Part shown: positions 56,479 through 64,000 of the stretch, one piece after another
Position numbering within the stretch: the first letter of the stretch is position 1
How the letters are laid out: each line of letters opens with the position of its first letter
Assembly (NCBI GenBank): GCA_022605955.1
Contig: JAKCOZ010000006.1
Location: 1,798,001-1,862,000, forward strand
Source of the DNA: Rallus limicola
Taxonomy: Eukaryota; Chordata; Aves; Gruiformes; Rallidae
Direction of reading: 5' to 3'
DNA: 64,000 bases
Notes under the pieces: model-generated
Seen by the model: only the letters and a program-made list of their open reading frames with translations
Database searches by the model: none
What the model was told of the DNA's origin: nothing
Program-made: the position numbers and the translations under genes

Positions 56479-56740
56479 GCAAAAACAATGCCTTTCTGGG
56501 GGATGACTTTCTGAGGGAAGCAAAGGAAGAACAGAAATTCATAATCCTAGGGAGGCAAAGAAACATACCTGGAGGGCTGGGTTGGGAGTTCAACACAGGA
56601 GACAGGGATGGGATGTTGTGGGATTATTTCTTTGAAGCCAAAGTACACTGCATGAAAGCAAAGAGCTCTCACCTGGCAGTGATATCCACTGGAATCAGCT
56701 CATGAATGCTGAGGTCCAAGTAATTTCTTAAATCCTCTCA

Positions 56741-57127
56741 GTCCTATGTTCCAACCCCTCACCACTCTCTCTGTAAAAAACGTCCCTTTAATATCTAATT
56801 TAAACCTTCCCTCCTTCAGCTTCACTCCATCCCCCTTGTCCTGCCATTATCTACCCTTTGAAAAAGTCGATTCCTCTCCTGTTTCTCTGCTCCCTTCAAG
56901 GACTGGAAGGCTGCAATGAGGTCCCCCCGCAGCCTTCTCTTCTCCAGGCTGAACACACCCAGCTCCCTCCCCATCCCTGGAGGTGTTCAAGGCCAGGTTG
57001 GAGGGGGCCCAGGGCAACCTTGTGTAGCTCCAGGCCTGGAGGTTGGTGGATCTGCCTGTGGCAGGGGGGTTGGAGCTCTGTGATCCTTGGGGTCCCTTCC
57101 AACCCAGACCATTCTCTGATTCTATGT
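56741..57127. repeat. CR1 inverted pair (unit 4)
   Basis: Counterpart of 3715-4117. Confidence 0.85.
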
Positions 57128-57941
57128 GTGAAAGAAGAGAAAAAGCAGTAAGTAAGGGGTGCAAATAGCCAGTCGTGTGATGTTCAGGGAAAGACAGACT
57201 TGTGCAAGCTCACAGAGCTGGTAAGGAGCCATCAGTAGAGTTTATAAAATTAAAGTTAATCTTCTCCTTTCCCTTTTGTGCTCTCAGTCATGGGAACAGG
57301 TGGTGAAGGTGAACTACTCTTGGAAGCTGATGTCTGTCTAGGGATAAAGGATGTTAACTCATTTATATTGGTTTGGGCAGTCACAGCCAGTGTCACGCTG
57401 CATGGGGGCAGGGGGGGTTCGCCTTTATGTGCCCGTACCTGCAGCCAGTGTTTCTGCAGGGCTGATTTCCAGAGAATAGTTATGATTTACATGAACTCTA
57501 TGGAAAATTTTTAGGAAGTAAGTGGCTCTCTGAGAAAAGTTGTGCAGACAACAATAGATACTCTTGCATGGAAGAGAATTGGGAGGATTCTTTGTTAAAA
57601 AAAGCCCATGTGAAATGGGCTTTACAGTCCTGGCTGTCTGCGGTGGGAGGGGGGACAGCTACCCAAACTCAAACCTGAGGGTTACACAGTTAACCTTGCA
57701 AGTTCCTGAGCCTGGAACTGGGTTTAGATGCTGCTTTGAGCCATGTGTTCAGCTCCCAGCTCCTGCACGGAGCGGCTTTGCCTCAAAGCTGTGTCGCCTC
57801 GTAGGCTTTTGCCTGTCGTTAGCAGGCGAGATGAAGTTGCCTTAGATGGAGCCTGGCCTAGAGATAAAACATCTTGTGGCCTGATGAAAAGCCCTGAATG
57901 ACTGGCAGGGATGAATGATGAAGGTAGACTGGACTCTGTAG
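57128..57941. other. Spacer with ~1.5 kb deletion join at 57617 (unit 4)
   Basis: Left of 57617 it matches about 40258 of unit 3; right of it, about 41767. Both parents share atggg at the join. No gene recognised. Confidence 0.75.
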
Positions 57942-58175
57942 GAGCACAGGAAGTTCCGCACCAATCTGGGGAAGAACTTCTTCCCAGTGAGCGTGAGGGA
58001 GCCCTGGGACAGGCTGCCCAGGGGGGTGTGGAGTCTCCTTCTCTGGAGAGATTCCAGCCCCATCTGTGTGACCCAACACCTGTGTGACCTGTCCTAGGGA
58101 GCCTGCTTTGGCAGGGGGGTTGGACCTGATGATCTCTGGAGGTCCCTTGCAACCCCTACGGTTCTGAGATTCTGT
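57942..58175 (+). repeat. CR1 3' fragment, sense, promoter-proximal (unit 4)
   Basis: Counterpart of 6431-6664. Confidence 0.9.
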
Positions 58176-58445
58176 ATCTTGGAAGCAGGGTGCTTGGCTC
58201 AAGGAATAAGCACCCAGAGATGGGATCTTGGGTGTTGAAGGTAAGGCCTTTTGTTCTGGTTGTGGGGTGTCAGGAGCAATGTGAAGTTTGGCTCTCCTGA
58301 AAGGTTTCTCCAAGGCGTGATGTGCTTGCTCTGCTCCTCACACAGGTGGGACACATTTCCAAGTCTGGCTGACAGGATTCAAATGAGAAAGAGCCTTGGA
58401 GTGACAGCGGATTTATCCAGTCAGAGTTCTGCCTGCCTCTGAGGG

Positions 58446-58512
58446 CACCAATGAGGGCTCAGCACCCATGAGGGCTCAGCACCAATGAGGGCTCAGCGTG
58501 CCCGTGATGTCA
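58446..58512 (+). promoter_or_regulatory. Promoter with middle CCAAT box mutated (unit 4)
   Basis: Same three 17-bp repeats, but the second reads cacccatgagggctcag, destroying its CCAAT core. CRE-like tgatgtca at 58505-58512; start codon at 58701. Confidence 0.65.
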
Positions 58513-58700
58513 CCAAGGGTTGTGTGGTTGCTGGACAGGTGTGAGGGGCGCAGGGCAGTTGGCACTGGACACTGTAGTCTGTCAGTGTCACTGCAGACTG
58601 CGGCCTCGGCCATTGCCAGTCGGTGTGTCGATTGAGCCATTCCTGGAGATCTTGGAGCACATTGGTGACCGAGTGACAGAGTAGGACATCAGCCCAAGCC

Positions 58701-61700
58701 ATGGGGTGCTTCGGCACCCCCGTGCCTGATCTGATGCTAGCCTTGATGCTGGGGATGTATATCAGCTTCATCTCCACCTTTCCATGGGCCAGGAGGCTCA
58801 GGGTAAGGGAACATTGTGGCGCACTGAGCCGTGCCGGGTCCTGACATGGGCTGGTGTCGGGGGGGTGTGGGTGCCTGGGAGCTGCTCCCATGTCACGAAC
58901 TGTCTGGGGGTCTTGCAGAGGCGTTGGAGGAGGAAGCGTGGGAAGAGGTGTTGGAGGAAGGGCCATGGCAACAGCAAGGCGAGACTCAGGGTAGGTGACT
59001 CTGACTCCACACCACACTGTGCCGCACCACGTCATGACATAAAGCGGAGTTGTGGGGGCATGGGGGACTGTGGCAGGGGCTGGGTGCTGCTCCACACTCA
59101 CCCATGTTCTGGGGCTCTTGCAGACATTTTGGAGGAAGAGGTTTGCAAAGACCCGGTTGGGAGTGTATCCTGAGCAGCCGAGCTGTGAGTGACCCCAGCA
59201 CCGAGCGCCCTGCAAAGGGCTGACACCTCAAGGCAGCCCTGACACGGGGCTGTGCTGGGGGCTGGCAGACACTCACTCGATCTTGTCAATCATCAGGTTC
59301 TTCCCAAGAAACCGGAGGCACAGAGAAGCCGGTGGCACCTGAGACCATGTGGTGAGTGCTGGGGAGACCCCCAGCTCCTGCCCCAGACTCTCCACCTGTG
59401 CCCTACCTGTTTCGGGGTATCCCTGCCTGCCTGCCAGGGAGGGGCTGCTGCCCAGGGGTCCCACAGGAGGGCCCAGGCTGCAATTGGTCCCTTCTCTCTC
59501 CTCCTCTGCAGGGAGAAGGAGGAGACAGGGAGCGGGAAGCGCCTGTCACCGCGTGCCCCACGGAGCTCCATGGGCTCCCCGGACTCCCTCTCGGACACCG
59601 GATCTGTGCGTTCCAACGCCTTCCCTGAGTCCAGCCCCAGGGAAGTGGAGCCTTCTGCCAGGCAACACAAGGTAGGTGCCTGTTACTCTCCACCACACTG
59701 CACTGCACCACATCATGACATGGAGTGGTGTGGGGGGAGCATGGGGGTCTGTAGCATAGGGCTGGGAGCTGCTCCACACTCACCCATGTTCTGGGGCTCT
59801 TGCAGAACTGGTGGAATATGTTTGGGAAGAGCAAGGCGGGAGTTGATTCAGAGCAGCCAAGTGGTGAGTGATCCCAGCACCGAGCGCCCTGCAAAGGGCT
59901 GACACCTCAAGGCAGCCCTGACACTGGGGATGTGCTGTGGGCTGCCAGACACTCACTCACTCTTGTTCCTCATCAGGTTCTTCCCAAGCACCCAGAGGCA
60001 CAGAGAAGCCCGTGGCACCTGAGACCATGTGGTGAGTGCTGGGGAGATCCCCAGCTCCTGGCCCAGAATCTCCACCTGTGCTCTGCCAGTTTCGGGGTAT
60101 CCCTGCCTGCCTGCCAGGGAGGGGCTGCTGCCAAGGGGTCCCACAGGAGGGCCCAGGCTGCAATTGGTCCCTTCTCTCTCCTCCTCTGCAGGGAGAGGGA
60201 GGAGACAGGGAGCGGGAAGCGCCTGTCACCACGTGCCCCACGGAGCTCCATGGGCTCTTGGGACTCTCTCTCGGACATCGGGTCTGGGCTTCTCAACACG
60301 TTCCCTGATTCCAACCCCAAGGAAGTGGAGCCTTCTGCCAGGACACACAAGGTAGGTGCCTGTTACTCTTCACCACACTGCACTGCACCACATCATGACA
60401 TGGAGTGGTGTGGGGGGAGCATGGGGGTCTGTAGCATAGGGCTGGGAGCTGCTCCGCACTCACCCATGTTCTGGGGCTCTTGCAGAACTGGTGGAAGAAA
60501 ATGTTTGGGAAGAGCAAGGCTGGAGTCGATTCAGAGCAGCCAAGTGGTGAGTGACCCCAGCACCGAGTGCCCTGCAAAGGGCTGACACCTCAAGGCAGGC
60601 ATGACACGGGGCTGTGCTAGGGGCTGTCAGACACTAACTTGGTCTTGTTCCTCATCAGGTTCTTCCCAAGCAGCTGGAGAAACAGGGAAGCCCGTGGCAC
60701 CTGAGACCATGTGGTGAGTGCTGGGGAGACCCCCAGCTCCTTCCCCAGACTCTCCACCTGTGCCCTGCCCGTTTTGGGTGTCCCTGCCTGCCTGCCAGGG
60801 AGGGGCTGATGCCAAGGGGTCCCACAGGAGGGCCCAGGCTGCAATTGGTCCCTTCTCTCTCCTCCTCTGCAGGGAGAAGGAGGAGACAGGGAGCGGGAAG
60901 TGCCCTTCCCCGTGTGCCCCACGGAGCTCCATGGGCTCCCTGGGCTCCCTGTCCAATAGCGGGTCTGTGCGTTCGAACGCCTTCCCTGAGTCCAGCCCCA
61001 GGGAAGTGGAGCCTTCTGCCAGGCAACACAAGGTAGGTGCCTGTTACCCTCCACCACACTGCTGTGTGCCTTGTCATGATGTGGAGTTGTGTGGGGGGAG
61101 CATGGGGGTCTGTAGCATAGGGCTGGGTGCCCTATGCACACTCACCCATGTTCTGGGGCTCTTGCAGAACTGGTGGAAGAAGTTGTTTGGGAAGAGCAAG
61201 GCGAGAGACGATTCAGAGCAGCCAAGTGGTGAGTGACCCCAGCACCGAGCGCCCTGCAAAGGGCTGACACCTCAAGGCAGCCCTGACACCGGGGCTGTGC
61301 TGGGGGCTGCCAGACACTCACTCACTCACTCTTGTCAATCATCAGGTTCTTCCCAAGCAGCTGGAGACACAGAGAAGCCTTCATCACCCGAGACCATGTG
61401 GTGAGTTCTGCGGAGACCCCCAGCTCCTTCCCCAGACTATCCACCCGTGCCCTGGCTGTTTCGGGGTATCCCTGCCTGCCTGCCTGCCAGGGAGGGGCTG
61501 CTGCCCAGGGGTCCCACTGGAGTGCCCAGGCTGCAATTGGTCCCTTCTCTCTCCTCCTCTGCAGGGAGAAGGAGGAGACAATGTGCGGGAATCTCCTATC
61601 CCCGTGTGCCCTGAGGAGCTCCATGGGCTCCCTGGGCTCCTTGTCCAACAGCGGGTCTGGGCGTCTCAACACCTTCCCTGAGTCCAGCCCCAGGGAACTG

Positions 61701-63938
61701 GAGCCTTCTGCCAGGACACACAAGGTAGGTGCCTGTTACTCTTCACCACACTGCACTGCACCATGTCATGACATGGAGTGGTGTTGGGGGAGCATGGGGG
61801 TCTGTAGCATAGGGCTGGGAGCTGCTCCACACTCACCCATGTTCTGGGGCTCTTGCAGAACTGGTGGAAGATGTTTGGGAAGAGCAAGGCGAGAGACGAT
61901 TCAGAGCAGCCAAGTGGTGAGTGATCCCAGCACCGAGCACCCTGTAAAGGGCTGACACCTCAAGGCAGCCCTGATACGGGGCTGTGCTGGGGGCTGCCAG
62001 ACACTCACTCGGTCTTGTCAATCATCAGGTTCTTCCCAAGCAGCTGGAGACACAGAGAAGCCTTCATCACCTGAGACCATGTGGTGAGTGCTGGGGAGAC
62101 CCCCAGCTCCTGGCCCAGACTCTCCACCTTTGCCCATGCTCTTACGGGGTATCCCTGCCTGCCTGCCTGCCAGGGAGGGACTGCTGCTCAGTGGTCCCAA
62201 AGGACGGCCCAGGCTGCAATTGGTCCCTTCTCTCTCCTCCTCTGCAGGGAGAAGGAGGAGACAAGGAGTGGGAATCTCCTGTCCTCGCATGCCCCACGGA
62301 GCTCCACGGGCTCCCTGGGCTCCTTGTCAAAGCCCACGGCACCCGAGACCATGAGGTGAGTGCTGGGGAGACCCCCAGCTCCTGGCCCAGAATTTCCACC
62401 TGTGCCCTGACTGTTTTATCGTATCCCTGCCTGCCTGCCAGGGAGGGACTGCTGCTCAGTTGTCCCAAAGGAGGGCCCAGGCTGCAATTGGTCCCTTCTC
62501 TCTCCTCCTCTGCAGGGAGAAGGAGGAGACAAGGAGTGGGAATCTCCTGTCCCCGCATGCCCCACGGAGCTCCACGGGCTCCCTGGGCTCATTTTTGGAC
62601 AGCGGATCCACCTGTCTCAATCCCTTCCCCGAGTCCAGCCCCAGCCAAGTGGAGCCTTCTTCCAACCGAGTCAAAGTAGGTGCCTGTTACTCCCCACCAC
62701 ACTGCACTGCACCATGTCCTGACATGGAGTGGTGTGCTGTTGCAGTCCCCTTGTCCCAAAAATGACTTTAGCCAGGGCTGGAAGGGCAGGATCCCGCACG
62801 CCGGCTATGGATGCACACCAATATGGTTAAAAGCAATCACCCCATTTTATTCTGGCAAGCTGAAGCCTTTTATACTTTCACAGAAGACAGCAAGCTCACA
62901 TGGAGAGTTAGCTTTCACACAGATAGGTAGGGGCCTGAGATGGGGCGGGGGAAACCCAGCTGCACGGTATCCAGCTTCTGTTACCACTTTGGAATGTAAG
63001 GAGCTCTCCTCAGAGTCCTAGTTCTCATGCTTGTTAGCTTCTTATCAGAGCTATGGCTCAGAGCAGGTGCTCAAGCTGTTGCAGGGGAAAATGGCCTTGA
63101 TCACTTAACCAGTCACCCACAGTGTGGAGCATGGGGGTCTGTAGCATAGGGCTGGGAGCTGCTCCACACTCACCCACATTCTGGGGTTCTTGCAGAAGCG
63201 TTGGAGGAAGAGGGTTGGGAAGAGCAAGGCGAGAGTCCGTCTGGAGCAGCCGAGCGGTGAGTGATCCCTGCCCTGAGCACCTGGCAAAGGGCTGACAGCC
63301 CACGGCAGCTCTGACACCGGGGCTGTGCTGGGGGCTGCCAGACACTCACTTGGTCTCGTCCCTCATCAGGTTCTTCCCAACCAGCTGGAGGCACAGAGGA
63401 GCCTTCAGCAACCCAGGACATGTGGTGAGTGCTGGGGAGACCCCCAGCTCCTGGCCCAGACTCTCCACCTGTGCCCTGCCCGTTTTGGGTGTCCCTGCCT
63501 GCCTGCCAGGGAGGGGCTGCTGCCCAGGGGTCCCACAGGAGGGCCCAGGCTGCCATTGGTCCCTTCTCTCTCCTCCTCTGCAGGGAGAAGGAGGAGACAA
63601 TGAATGGGAAGTGCCCTTCCCTGCATGCCCCACGGAGCTCCATGGGCTCCCTGGGCTCCTTGTCAAAGAGTGGGTCTGTGTGTTTCAACGCCTTCCCTGA
63701 GTCCAGCCCCAGGGAAGTGGAGCCTTCGGCCAGGACACACAAGGTAGGTGCCTGTTACTCTCCACCACACTGCACTGCACCACATCATGACATGGAGTGG
63801 TGTGGGGGGAGCATGGGGGTCTGTAGCATAGGGCTGGGAGCTGCTCCACACTCACCCACATTCTGGGGTTCTTGCAGAAGCGTTGGAGGAAGAGGTTTGG
63901 GAAGAGCAAGGCGAGAGTCCGTCTGGAGCAGCCGAGCG
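58701..63938 (+). CDS. Modular repeat-exon gene, copy 4, 3' part outside the window
   Basis: Exons: 58701-58802, 58919-58990, 59124-59184, 59297-59351, 59512-59671, 59806-59863, 59977-60031, 60192-60351, 60486-60546, 60659-60713, 60873-61032, 61168-61228, 61346-61400, 61565-61724, 61859-61916, 62029-62083, 62248-62355, 62516-62675, 63196-63256, 63370-63424, 63584-63743, 63878-63938. They give 664 open codons plus one base. N-terminus as in copy 1. Differences include NWWNMF instead of NWWKMF in the first C exon, SSQAPRGTEKP in the second A exon, and EKEE instead of ENEE in the B exon at 62516. The last visible donor is followed by 62 bp of intron at the window end. Confidence 0.65.
62248..62355 (+). 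other. Chimeric B/A exon (copy 4)
   Basis: Same fusion as 10728-10835, with RSSTGS as in copies 2 and 3. Confidence 0.85.
62738..63121 (-). mobile_element. Solo LTR 1 (unit 4)
   Basis: 384 bp, same termini and intron position as in the other three units. Confidence 0.85.
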
Positions 63939-64000
63939 GTGAGTGATCCCTGCCCTGAGCACCTGGCAAAGGGCTGACACCCCACGGCAGCTCTGACACC

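Larger units (their letters stand above)
54319..64000. repeat. Macro-unit 4 of the tandem duplication, cut by the window end
   Basis: Starts like unit 2, sharing its deletion junction (near 54407, matching 18726). Carries a private ~1.5 kb deletion at 57617 that removes one CR1 and much of the upstream spacer. The window ends in the intron after the sixth C exon, so the CpG island and ERV parts are not seen. Confidence 0.95.
59195..64000 (+). repeat. Exon-module array, unit 4, incomplete
   Basis: A exons at 59297, 59977, 60659, 61346, 62029 and 63370, then the window ends. Same order of proximal (NWWK) then distal (KRWRKR) modules. Confidence 0.95.

Noticed and set aside
1..64000. tRNA, rRNA or other structured RNA genes
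   Set aside because: I looked on both strands for cloverleaf landmarks and conserved rRNA blocks and saw none; a covariance-model scan would be needed to be certain.

Overview
The window looks like nuclear DNA from a bird. It carries many CR1 LINE 3' ends (terminal ATTCTATG/ATTCTGTG octamers in both orientations), compact LTRs of the avian endogenous-retrovirus kind, very short GT-AG introns and GC-rich CpG islands. Nothing in it is bacterial. The long single-frame ORFs seen everywhere are read-through of repeats and short introns.

Layout. The window is a tandem segmental duplication. Four macro-units start at 1, 18636, 36759 and 54319, with lengths of 18635, 18123 and 17560 bp and the last one cut by the window end. 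Each unit has, in order: (i) a 4.4-7.2 kb spacer with CR1 fragments and no recognisable gene; (ii) a TATA-less promoter with a triplicated CCAAT box and a CRE-like site; (iii) a multi-exon gene whose body is an array of ~680-bp modules of three exons (A 55 nt, B 160 nt, C 58/61 nt); (iv) a solo LTR on the minus strand inside the array; (v) a CpG island driving a possible short acidic-protein gene; (vi) a large antisense CR1; (vii) a second solo LTR on the plus strand; (viii) one last C-A-B exon set that runs into an antisense, decayed gammaretrovirus-like ERV; (ix) more CR1 pieces.

Main gene. I manually followed exon boundaries and phases through all copies. Every module keeps phases C-1-A-2-B-0-C, so the frame stays open whatever the number of modules. 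Predicted products are 850 aa (unit 1), 923 aa (unit 2, one extra module), 852 aa (unit 3) and at least 664 aa (unit 4, runs off the window). The protein begins with a hydrophobic segment followed by an Arg-rich stretch, then repeats of a Trp/Lys basic block (C), a short acidic linker (A) and a Ser/Pro-rich block (B). I do not recognise the family. No transcript evidence is available here.

History. Shared deletions and a constant ~35.68 kb offset between units 1 and 3 indicate that an older ~18 kb duplication was followed by duplication of the two-unit block. Some indels conflict with that tree and suggest gene conversion. Several junctions (37119-37290, 22253-22980, 57617) show microhomology or copied patches typical of replication-based rearrangement.
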